Origin: Streptomyces albospinus
Lineage (GTDB): Bacteria > Actinomycetota > Actinomycetes > Streptomycetales > Streptomycetaceae
DNA: 64,000 nucleotides
NCBI RefSeq assembly: GCF_014648695.1
Contig: NZ_BMRP01000001.1
Span: forward strand, 332,680 to 396,679
Direction: 5' to 3'
Shown: piece after piece, positions 62,001-64,000 of the stretch
Layout: every line of letters begins with the position of its first letter
Position numbering within the stretch: the first letter of the stretch is position 1
The notes under the pieces: generated by a model
The model's input: the letters and a program-made list of their open reading frames with translations, nothing else
Databases searched by the model: none
What the model was told of the DNA's origin: nothing
Made by a program: the position numbers and the translations under genes

Positions 62001-64000
62001 ACGGCCGGGTCGAGTTCGCCGTCCGCGTCGCCTTTGTGGCGCACACCACCGAAGAACTCCGCGGCCAGCTGGCGGAGTTCGCCCGCCACGGGGTGCGTCC
62101 GACGCTGCCCGGGACCGAGCCCCACGACACGGCCCGGCGCTGGGCCGACGGCACCCCGGTGGACTGGGACGTCCTGTGGGGAGCGGACCGTCCGCGCCGG
62201 GTCGGCCTGCCCGCCTACCCGTTCGCCGGAGACCGCCACTGGGTGCCCACCGCCCCGGCGGACCGCCCGGCGGACGCGCCCGGCACCACACCGGACCGGC
62301 TGCCCACCGACCGGGCGGACCGCCCGGTGGACGCGCCCGGTACCGCGCCGGTCGTCCCGCCGGAGGGACTGCTCACCGTGCCGCGTTGGGTGGTGTCGGA
62401 GGCGGCGCCTGCCGCGGGGCCGGCACCGCGCCGGGTGCTGGTCGTCGCCGACGCGTCGGGCGCCGCGCTCGGTACGGCACTGGCCGACCACTACCGGGGC
62501 GTCCACGGAACCGCCGACGTGACCGAGCGCCCGCTCGACGACGCCTTCGCCTGGGACGGACCGGCACCCGACCGGGTCCACCTCGTCGTCGGCCCGGGCC
62601 CGCTCGGCCCGGACACCGGGTCCACCTCCGAACTCGCCCTGCTCCGCCTGGTCAAGGCCCTCCGGCGCGGCGACCCGGCGGGGCGGACGGACCTGTCCGT
62701 GGTCACCCAGGACACGCAGTCGGTCGAGGGGGAGCACAGCGCGGCGCGCGGAGCGGGCCTGGCGGGACTCGTCTACTTCCTGGCCCGCGAATCCGGCCGG
62801 TTCGCGGTGCGGAACCTCGATGTGTCGGGCGCCGATCTGGCGACGCCCGACGGCCGCGCCGCGGTGGCCGCCGCGGTGGCCACCGAGCCCCCGGCCCCGG
62901 CCGGTGACCTCATCGCGCTGCGTGCGGGACGCCGGTACCGGCAGGAGGTCGTCCCGGTGGCGCCGTCCGAGGCGGCGCAGGCCGGACTGCCGGGCATCCG
63001 CCCGGGCGGCCACTACGTCCTGGTCGGCGGCAGCGGGTTCGTGGGACGCATCGTCAGCCGCCACCTGATCGACCGGTACGACGCCAAGGTGGTCTGCGTG
63101 GGGCGCCGGCCGCAGACCGACCCCGCGGTGCGGATGGCCCTGCACGACGACCGCATCGGCTACGTCCAGGCGGACGTCACCGATCCGCGGCAGGCCCGGC
63201 AGGCCATCGCCGGGGCGAAGGCCCTGCTCGGGGAGGTCCACGGGGTGTTGTTCGCCGGCGCCACCCGGATCACCGGGGCACCGGGTGCCCTCGCCGATCT
63301 CGGCGAGGAAGAGTTCCGTGCGCACTACGAGGTGAAGGCGGCCGGCGCCCGTCACGTCTACGAGGCGGTGGCGGACGAGCAGTTGGACTTCCTCTGCTAC
63401 TTCTCCTCGGCCCAGGCCTTCGCCTTCGGCGGGGCTGGCACCCACGCCGCCTACGCGGCCGGGATCACGTTCGCCGACGCGTTCGCCCGGTCCGCCGCCC
63501 GGACCGCCGCGTTCCCGGTCGGGGTCGTCAACTGGGGCGCCTGGCGGGCCTCGTTCGGCGAGGCGGCACGGGACTACCCGACGCTGGGCTTCCTCGACGA
63601 CGCCGAAGGAGCCGCCTGCTTCGACACCGCGGTGCGGTTGCTGCGCGCGGACCGGTACCGCCAGGTCATCGCGATGCGCGCGCCGGCGGTCCGCGCCGCG
63701 GCACCGGCCGGGCGGCGCGCCGACGGCCCGTCCGGGAGCGCCGACCGGCGCCCGGAGCTCCGGCGGCTGCTGGTGGCGCGGCTCGCCCGGACGCTGCGGG
63801 TGCCGCAGGAGGATCTGTCGCCCTCGACGGCCTTCGCCGATCTGGGCGTCGACTCGATCACCGGCTCGACGTTCGTCACGCAGATCGCCGAGGAACTGGG
63901 CGTAGAGCTCAACGCCGCCGCCCTGTACGAGTACTCGTCCGTCGACCGGCTGGCCGACCACCTGAGCGGCCTGCTCGACCCGGTCGGCACGCAACCGGAG
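41012..64000 (+). CDS. trans-AT polyketide synthase-NRPS megasynthase (5' 7663 codons)
   Basis: One frame runs from ATG 41012 (GAAGG 5 bases upstream) to the window edge without a stop. It holds five KS (Cys199, 2890, 4343, 6244, 6684), four KR-type NADPH motifs (from residues 924, 3796, 5678, 7339), two C-methyltransferases (SAM motifs at 1353 and 5322), a DH (His3360/Asp3517), a DH-like domain lacking the Asp (4781-4934), one NRPS module C-A-PCP, and carriers with Ser1590, 2639, 4072, 5068, 5994 and 7615. No acyltransferase domain is present, so malonyl units must come from a separate AT. Only about 30 residues precede KS1, so the chain should arrive from an upstream protein. Oxazolomycin-type product is inferred. 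Confidence 0.95.
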   Translation, partial: MDDKRALLLKLLTAVQQQAVPAAPDTPETADIAVVGLAGRYPSARTPDELWRNVVDGENCISEVPADRWDVAAHFHPEAKDGRSYSKWGGWLSDVDKFDPLLFQISPSDAEEMDPQERLFLETAWATIEDAGYRPRGLTDAHPVGVFAGVMNNDYELLAGESSAYGVHTHARSAHWSIANRVSYALDLRGPSLTVDSACSASLTAIHLACESLRRGECRMAIAGGVNLILHPLHLGMLADRQMISRGDRCRSFGAGADGFVDGEGVGAVLLKPLAEAEADGDRIYAVLKGSALNAGGRTSGYTVPNPSAQAEVIGAALRRARVDPRTVTYIEAHGTGTPLGDPIEIAGLREAFRAGGAERGSCALGSLKSNIGHLESAAGIAGLTKVLMQLKHGVLPPSLHSAELNPDIDLSGTPFRVQQEAAPWTRQVVRDADGRERELPRRAGISSFGGGGANAHLVVEEYRGKRAATTDRTGPELIVLSALSEERLRAYAGELADFLERQPADAGALDACLTVAAEVLRVRPEDLDPDAELTDHGCSAAELTALSERLGRDTTVLGTATLRELAGGKPAISLADFAHTLRVGREQLDVRLAFPATGPDRVRDVLRAVASGAETGIELNDSSRTRRGLGGDAPDRFAQALVHGDLGTAARLWTEGVQADWPDTGARRIGLPTYPFARKRYWIPLPAREALPAPGTPRAPRAAGAEPSAVAEPALAPVAPDDRALGYYQPVWCPEELAAPHPAPPENGRVVVLTAGEPDAFAQALLRHHPGAELVRLDRDDPAEVLTAPVRHLYHLGGLRRPDGVTEGLRDGVLALFRTHGLGTRLTVVTSGAYDDNPHAAGILGFAQIVAAERPDADVTCIDVAGTDPQAALAAVLVEPPDPAGRAVLLRDGRRYVRRLIETPLPAPDRSPYRSGGTYLLVGGTGGIGRALSEELARRYRARLVWVSRSPLGPEQRATAERVREAGGQLLHLRADAADPSALRAAMAEARQHFGALHGVFHAAMAFNASTLAELTESELRSALAAKIDGSVALTAALADEPLDFLAFFSSVGSFVSAAGNAAYVAASAFQDSYGRLLSTRLPYPVRVVNWGYWGPVGSGAQPGLQQIFRRNGVESFSVREGLDALERVLVHGPVQVMPIRADRRALEALGHRASALVGRIAEPTPAGPGAQAVLAGYDRLSALCETALLDVYRRMGAFTAPGQRESVTGLADRLGIVPKYRRLHAALLNILADAGHLAVRGDAVEVLAAGAATPADRRERELDRIAADHPDITATVELTRLFLRSYPQVLRGEVGATEIMFPNASMDLVEDFYRGNPLTDSFNELVADAVAEHARRRVPELVADERLRVVEFGAGTGATTDRVLPALSPWADRAEYVFTDISPQFLEAAEERFGTRHPFTRFRMLNLERPLAEQGFLPGSADVVVATNVVHATGDLRRTLRTARELLRPGGWLVLNELTSIRSSITVTGGVLEGWWAFTDPELRLKDAPLATPQTWQRLLNEEGFTDTLVLDRGAALGQHVLIGVNAVPATGAPAAAPAVATVPSPAGHAAAAGRGLLTQVGDLVAATLKLDEPVDPERLLSDYGFDSLSGMKIAAAIEEELGLRVRLGDLLQHPTLREFADHLAGLIGDGPLAAQGPSPQPRREAIAFPLSAGQRALSVIERTAPGNYAYNLPLAFWLEPDTDEAALRAALQSVVDRHPQLRARVTGDQQIVEPAQELTVDRRQLATGEPDEVREAARAAVREPFDLARGPLLRVTLFALADGRRVLLLTFHHIVFDGLSIAVFLRELAAFYRQCPPTTAPSATFSDFVDWQTGMLGSEHGDRLRAYWLRQLSGELPTLHLPLDRPRPAVPSYRGASVEGRLTVRQIQAARRLAAEERTSLFAVLLAVYAALLHRYSQQDRILIGTPVAGRPSPQYAEVLGYFMNMVVLKHDIDPEQDFRALLREARDTVLAALEHSDYPLLTLTQELRGSRLFDTAFYFQNWVEDDTDTAPVSGVFPGVHQEGEFDVTLEIVEEPDGARYCLKYNPDLFDEDTVRRLGAHFGVLLDSALAGPDQALDRLPLLSADERAAAQERHRRVRRDYPEDRILPALLAEQARRTPEAIAVSDRDGTLTYRELTARTEGLAARLRHRGVGPGRRVGVLVDRSADMLVALLGVLAAGGAYVPLDPDYPVERLRYMAEDAGLHLLLVRSRGTHPDLGAPVLPVDAPDDGTDGTGATADGHRPGEGAGPTADDPAYVIYTSGSTGRPKGVQVPHRALANLLLSMAEEPGLAAGDHLLALTTVCFDIAALELFLPLITGGRVEIVPTEVARDGVLLRRLLDASPATVVQATPATWKMLLAAGWSGSPGLKVLCGGEALDQDTAEQLLARAGQVWNMFGPTETTIWSAVCRLVPGERVTIGHPIANTRLHVLDTRGRPVPAGVPGELYIGGAGLATGYLGRPELTAERFVTLDGDRRYRTGDLVRSLPDGRIEYLGRLDAQVKVRGFRIEPGEIEAVLRTRPGVREAVVVARRTAGENVLHAFLVLDDGAAAPHREALAEWLPAHMVPEVLFPVASLPQTLNGKVDRGRLTDAPLAELGAAASGAAVAPEPRVRATGTAEGPAVRTAELTALIADLLGTDPSLVPPDVPLGQLGMNSVSFTALSTRISERYGTEVLPTLFYRYPTVAAVAAHLGARPGDGPRDEAPPAGAVRPAPARVTTPAEDSAGAVAAAGSAPVGADRTAAGEIAIVGMAGRLPGSADLTEFWENLEQGRDLVTEIPAERWDWRAHTESSRSRWGGFLSGVDRFDAAFFGISPREAELMDPQQRLLLEVVWAAFEDAGYRPSDLAGKRVGVFIGTTNSDYTEVLRAAGRAAEPHTLTGAAQSIIPNRISYLLDLRGPSVAVDTACSSSLTAVQQAVTALRDGTCDLAIAGGVSLILDPGLYTALSRNEMLSEDGRCKAFDASANGYVRGEGVGVVVLRDHAAARRDGDRVAAVIKAVAVNHGGRTTSLTSPNPDAQADLLVAAYRAAGIDPRTVGYIEAHGTGTALGDPIEITGLTEAFGRLRGDTEATEPSCGIGSVKTNIGHLEAAAGIAGLLKVVLALRHRTLPASLHFRERNPYLELDGSPFEIVDTTRPWPAPAAEDGSPLPRRAGVSSFGFGGANAHVVVEEAPAVPHAPHRAEEELFVLSARTERGLREQARRLAAFVRRTKPAPADVAFTLRTGREAMEERLAFVARSHAELLEHLDAGAEGRAGAGALRARVAGGRRRTAASRGAAWQDFVRALSAERDLVSLAQLWTDGADVDWSALPPARRLGLPTYPFEPTRHWADAPAPADAPALTGAPADGAALLDENISTFDEAAFAKRLTGAEFYLADHQVGDERVLPGVVYLEMARLAGERAHGAAAVRRIDDVVWAAPVALAPGRHKDLRVVVAPSGAFEIAGERPHARGRVVFDAPGTDAAPPRERIDPAAVRDRCARRRTRQEAYAYFRTLGFQYGPAFQVIEELALGDGEALARLRRPETGAHRFHPSLLDGALQTAGWLVPGSTPHLPYSIGSVQLLAELPAECLVHAELVESRADAQLFRITLAAPDGTVVARIERFTLRAVPQAEPEVHAFEPVWQETGTAPEPAPRAVAGPLAVLDTGDGRARELRDELARLAPELAVRVGDVGTASHVVHLATGDGLDAALRDGFHTALDVCRTRIAGSGGPLRYLYVHDDRAGAAGAAHRALDGFARSIGQEYPEIRMSVLGRTGSATASVRELAALVLAELSGGEPEVQTGAGRRTTRAWRALALPETGASPLARDGAHLVTGGSGKLGRLVAERIARHPGARIVLVSRSAPDGPLPDGWLHLPADVGVRADVERVVDEARRRFGRIAGVVHAAGTLRDSLALHKSRADADAVLAPKVYGLVHLDEATRADDLDYFLAFGSTAAVFGNVGQTDYAFANGFLDHYLERRPGRSLTVDWSLWRDGGMTLTAEARQGMWREFGMEPLPTGAALDALEGALAAGASRVLLTAGDRGRITEALRRRPAEPLPQAAPAAAGPDTDDGALRPAAVAFLRELLAAELKMPLDDVAEDEPFDHYGVDSLLVLSLTRALEERFGPLSKTLFFEYLTVAELAGYLVERHPAEVRDLAVPRPAPASPAQAADVEAAADPVSADPAASTAVVPAAAVPGPVVHATVPGPDPADDEIVIVGVAGRYPQADDLWQFWRNLRAGRDCVEEVPKDRWDHDRFYDPDRDAPGKTYAKWGGWLSDVASFDPMFFRMSQVEAEHIDPQERIFLQTVWHLLEDAGTSRAALSTVRTGVFVGLMYGHYQLYGVEEALRGDGAATSSSYASVANRVSYFFDFDGPSIALDTMCSSSLTALHLACRAIRDGDCEVAVAGGVNVSSHPLKYLQLAKGGFLSTDGRCRSFGEGGDGYVPAEGAGAVLLKRRSAAEAAGDRILAVVRSTAVNHGGAGKGFSVPNPRSQGVMIGEALARAGLTPAELDYLEAHGTGTSLGDPVEISGLVRAFQGHDLDGVRIPIGSVKSNIGHAESAAGMAALTKVLLQMRHQELVPSLHSERLNPHLDLDATPFRLQREPAPWAPRVDAAGRPLPRTAGISAFGAGGSNAHVILEEFVSPTQSPAVEPPYVCVLSARDAERLTEHTTRLAEFLRGDGREAHPAALATTLQTREPMAHRLAVVFDGVADLVDALDRHLAGAPAPEVLTGTAARSAAPAADHTPRELAAAWVRGARIDWPDGGPRIALPGYPFARERCWLPAADAVRTRPVPPSTPEDAPLRGEVLLSTDTPVIAGHQVQGRFLLPALAYPDLIAGVFRDQGHPVGRVAVRNLTALRPLDVTDGPVTAEVRCTPAGPDRWQVAVTDGRPYATAEVEVTGPPVFRERLAHHPHDTPRPLAETYDRDAGNGQHYRGAARADGLVRVDQEQLTAELTAGPGDFLVHPALLLGGAVAAGALLDTDGRAFLPVHLSSFRTTGPLTGRCTARVRRSSVSRRGEVVRLSVDFFDPEGRQVAELSDLSSKAVAPDAGAAEPGVPAAAGGTLPDASAADRAQDFLRRLLAERLGRDPQSIPVTSGYYELGIDSVQVLGLVEAVQDAVGEELAPTLLFEYTTVRDLAAHLAERFPHAFAAAGDPVRNHPRNTPADGLSRLRETTRIPAAPAPAALSADELDRLIAGRLLERLRAAGAFSQGRTESVAGLALRMSVLDKYRRWLDEAARLLTAAGLTRLDDGVLELAAGQSPAHDTAWPAVRARFASDPYWNAQLSLVEECIEQLPRILSGAVPATDVLFPGGSMAKLTAVYQGNAVADRLNDVVAEVTAAAVRERLADGTRATVRLAEVGAGTGGTTAVVLPRLDAHADRVEYWYTDLSPAFLDQAERRFGPGRAYLRYGRWNVEQPGAGEQLTGGDCDVIVATNVLHATQDIRLVLRNLAAALRPGGVLVINEVTRKSAVLTLTFGLLDGWWRYDDEDVRIPGAPILTAAGWQQALQEAGYDEVWRPVAEPDAFGEVFAAHRRPAGVPAPEGTRLLTREWAPAEVTRGRPPTAVAVLGTGPAARRLAAALPGAEPVGSAADLDDRFDALVDLGGVELADWLPVLQRMTGRPALLLGVGTGDARAGLYRMLQSEYGRVRSRYLEADPADPGLPGLLARELADGGDECEVTYRDGTRHRAVLAELPATAGAPVRFPADEPLLITGGTRGIGLALARHAVDAWGARTLVLTGREQLPPRGDWDAYGADTALGRKLGGLRALERDGVRLKVLSLPLGEDAAAVREALAGIRREYGPIGGVLHAAGLVDRDNLAFVGKPTEAVRAVLAPKVAGVDALVDALAGDPLRFCVLFSSVASMVPAAAVGQSDYAMANAHLDAVARRAPHGLPLVSVAWPSWRGVGMGSERPGPGYQATGLGELSETEGLQLLDHILSTGAGPVVLPAIVAADWTPHTLRHRRPDAPAAPRPAGAAPAAARDGGAPAGGTGEEAKAAESWLLDLLAEQLGFGRERLAADVPIADYGTDSIMMVQILRRVGGELGVELDPSVLLEHPTVDAFVGWLATHHGPALGRAFGTAPAAQAPPGPARRAVAATPAAPAAVTAVAEPATVPAPRRPAPDDGPFDVAVIGMSGRFPGAPDLDAYWRLLSEGRSAIAPVPARRWGGETGYTAGLIDLDGFDPAHFHLSDGDAAAMDPQALLLLEETLFAFCDAGYTPAELKGREIGVYVGGRTRHAPDDVTLGRSRNPIVAIGQNYLAANLSHYFDLRGPSTVVDTACSSALVALHHAVQAMRSGDAEAAVVAGVTLLPNADGHRLFDRRGLLNTAPEFHAFDRRASGFTPAEGVGVLLLKPLAAAEADGDRIHAVVKAVAVNNDGRTAGPATPNPAAQQRVMARALARAGVAPDDVTHIETHAAGSQVPDLIELKAIAAVYRPDSDTPCTLGSVKPNIGHPQCAEGIAGVLKTVLMLRNRQIVPFLSGQQPLAHFDFDAVPLRFAHTLTPWPDAPRVAAVSSFADGGTNAHAILAGRSDGAGATRQPLARPRLQRRRLPSARTERFAIVGMAGHYPGAADLAAFWENLKAGRDSVTEVPAGRWTPAGGTESRWGGFLDDVDRLDADFFRISRPEAEITDPQERWFLRTCWEAIEDAGYTPATLAEAKGPDRRRAVGVFAGTMHKDYTLVAAEAASPVPLSLNQGQIANRVSFFCDFHGPSLTVDTLCSSSLTALHLAVESLRRRECEVAIAGGVNLSLHPGKYRTYGAVGMHSSDGRCRSFGEGGDGYVSAEGVGAVVLKPLAAAEADGDHIYAVVAGSAVNHAGAVSGFSVPSPVGQAAVISAALAAADVDARSIGYVEAHGTGTSLGDPIEIRGLATAFGRDTEDTGFCALGSVKSNIGHAESAAGIAGLTKAALQLHHRTLVPSLHAQTVNPLLGLDGTPFRLQRATEAWPAPARGPRRAGLSSFGATGANAHVVLEEYVPATAALAGATGGPAEPVVVPLSARGEDRLREMAARLADALGTDGGRPLRDVAYTLQNGRVEFAVRVAFVAHTTEELRGQLAEFARHGVRPTLPGTEPHDTARRWADGTPVDWDVLWGADRPRRVGLPAYPFAGDRHWVPTAPADRPADAPGTTPDRLPTDRADRPVDAPGTAPVVPPEGLLTVPRWVVSEAAPAAGPAPRRVLVVADASGAALGTALADHYRGVHGTADVTERPLDDAFAWDGPAPDRVHLVVGPGPLGPDTGSTSELALLRLVKALRRGDPAGRTDLSVVTQDTQSVEGEHSAARGAGLAGLVYFLARESGRFAVRNLDVSGADLATPDGRAAVAAAVATEPPAPAGDLIALRAGRRYRQEVVPVAPSEAAQAGLPGIRPGGHYVLVGGSGFVGRIVSRHLIDRYDAKVVCVGRRPQTDPAVRMALHDDRIGYVQADVTDPRQARQAIAGAKALLGEVHGVLFAGATRITGAPGALADLGEEEFRAHYEVKAAGARHVYEAVADEQLDFLCYFSSAQAFAFGGAGTHAAYAAGITFADAFARSAARTAAFPVGVVNWGAWRASFGEAARDYPTLGFLDDAEGAACFDTAVRLLRADRYRQVIAMRAPAVRAAAPAGRRADGPSGSADRRPELRRLLVARLARTLRVPQEDLSPSTAFADLGVDSITGSTFVTQIAEELGVELNAAALYEYSSVDRLADHLSGLLDPVGTQPE
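41102..43066 (+). other. module 1 KS with flanking domain
   Basis: KS1 (residues 31-465) has Cys199 in VDSACSAS, His334 in EAHGTGTPLGD and His374 in SNIGHLESAAG, so it can condense. Its flank ends with the LPTYPFARKRYW signature (about 672-685) and is interrupted by a carrier-like insert (about 510-568). Confidence 0.9.
42541..42705 (+). other. carrier-like insert without the active Ser
   Basis: Residues about 510-568 read like an ACP: AAEVLRVRPEDLDPDAELTD, then HGCSAAELTALSERL, then TATLRELAG. At the phosphopantetheine position of the GxDS motif there is Ala541 (GCSAA), so it cannot be loaded. It sits in the KS1 flanking domain and is probably structural. Confidence 0.6.
43750..45790 (+). 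other. module 1 KR, cMT and ACP
   Basis: KR1 has GGTGGIG at 924 and Tyr1065 in NAAYVAASAF; the usual LDD motif is missing, so an A-type alcohol is possible. cMT1 (about 1180-1525) has VVEFGAGTGATT. ACP1 carries Ser1590 in YGFDSLSG. The output should be an alpha-methylated beta-hydroxyacyl chain. Confidence 0.88.
45940..48990 (+). other. NRPS module: condensation, adenylation, PCP
   Basis: The C domain has HHIVFDG (His1775-His1776, Asp1780). The A domain has TSGSTGRPKG from 2244, FGPTETT and Lys2566 in NGKVDRG. Reading pocket positions against the GrsA numbering gives D-I-L-Q-V-C-M-I-W-K, close to glycine codes (DILQLGLIWK) except for Cys at position 301. The PCP has Ser2639 in GMNSVSF. Confidence 0.85.
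49190..53290 (+). other. module 3: KS-DH-KR-ACP
   Basis: KS2 has Cys2890 in DTACSSS. The DH has His3360 in HQVGDERVLP (the usual Gly of HxxxGxxxxP is Asp) and Asp3517 in LLDGALQ, so it is likely active. KR2 has TGGSGKLG and Tyr3927 in TDYAFAN. The carrier has Ser4072. Expected product: an alpha,beta double bond. Confidence 0.87.
53537..59070 (+). other. module 4: KS-DH*-ACP-cMT-KR-ACP
   Basis: KS3 has Cys4343 in DTMCSSS. The DH-like domain keeps HQVQGRFLLP (His4781), but the catalytic Asp motif reads HPALLLGGAV, with Leu4932 for Asp. A carrier (Ser5068, ELGIDSVQV) precedes cMT2 (EVGAGTGGTT at 5322) and KR3 (TGGTRGIG, Tyr5839). A second carrier (Ser5994, YGTDSIMM) follows. The order is non-canonical, as in split bimodules. 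Confidence 0.8.
59282..60500 (+). other. KS4, divergent and without post-KS domains
   Basis: KS4 (residues about 6091-6496) keeps Cys6244 in DTACSSA, His6379 and His6417. However, EAHGTGT is ETHAAGS, the second His motif is NIGHPQCAEGIAG, and the flanking YPF..RYW domain is missing. About 25 residues later KS5 begins. It is probably a transfer (non-elongating) KS. Confidence 0.85.
60575..64000 (+). other. module 5: KS-KR-ACP, cut by the window edge
   Basis: KS5 has Cys6684 in DTLCSSS, EAHGTGTSLGD and SNIGHAESAAG, and ends with LPAYPFAGDRHW. KR5 has VGGSGFVG and Tyr7481 in HAAYAAG. The carrier has Ser7615 in LGVDSITGS. The frame stays open at the end of the window. Confidence 0.88.

Noticed and set aside
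55469..63994. A 2841-codon open frame on the minus strand
   Set aside because: Same reasoning: an antisense shadow of the PKS with no ribosome site and no family motif.

Overview
The window is high-GC actinobacterial DNA, almost certainly from a Streptomyces chromosome. The evidence is strong G/C bias at third codon positions, GTG and TTG starts, and the conserved order lysA-hom-thrC-thrB-rho-LCP-rpmE-prfA-prmC-tsaC-LMW-PTP-glyA-wecA-like-atpIBEFHAGDC. As I remember it, this matches the Streptomyces core chromosome around the ATP synthase operon.

Layout. (1) 1-2244 is the 3' end of an ABC exporter ATPase gene and its membrane partner. (2) 2.3-7.8 kb is accessory DNA: small hypothetical genes, a GNAT acetyltransferase, and a decayed excisionase/integrase pair next to an intact tRNA-Arg(CCG), the likely scar of an integrative element. 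(3) 8-10 kb carries a single-domain response regulator and an ArgRS-like protein with no catalytic core. (4) 10.1-26.1 kb is housekeeping: lysine and threonine synthesis, Rho, a cell-wall LCP ligase, ribosomal protein L31, RF1 and its methylase, t6A synthesis, a phosphatase-like protein, an SHMT-like enzyme and a GlcNAc-1-P transferase. (5) 26.4-34.4 kb is the complete F1Fo ATP synthase operon, followed by a DUF2550 gene.

(6) From 35.1 kb the sequence changes abruptly to a natural-product cluster. Six translationally coupled minus-strand genes (HBDH, OMT, ACP, acyl-CoA dehydrogenase, KASIII-like, FkbH-like) should build a methoxymalonyl-ACP extender unit. Divergent from them, across an 898-bp regulatory gap, is one giant open reading frame (41012 to the window edge, at least 7663 codons, no in-frame stop seen). 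It encodes an AT-less (trans-AT) PKS-NRPS. Its domain order is KS1-[dead carrier insert]-KR-cMT-ACP / C-A-PCP / KS2-DH-KR-ACP / KS3-DH*-ACP-cMT-KR-ACP / KS4-KS5-KR-ACP. A KR+cMT module before a glycine-like NRPS module would give a hydroxy-methylated acyl amide of glycine. That, the methoxymalonyl genes and the gene order point to an oxazolomycin-type pathway. The family assignment is inference; the domain architecture is read directly.

The most unusual items are the abutting KS4-KS5 pair, the serine-less carrier insert inside the KS1 flank, the KASIII-like protein with altered catalytic residues in the extender operon, the phosphatase-like protein with its nucleophilic Cys replaced by Ser, the ArgRS-like orphan, and the integrase remnant with three TGA stops and a frameshift.
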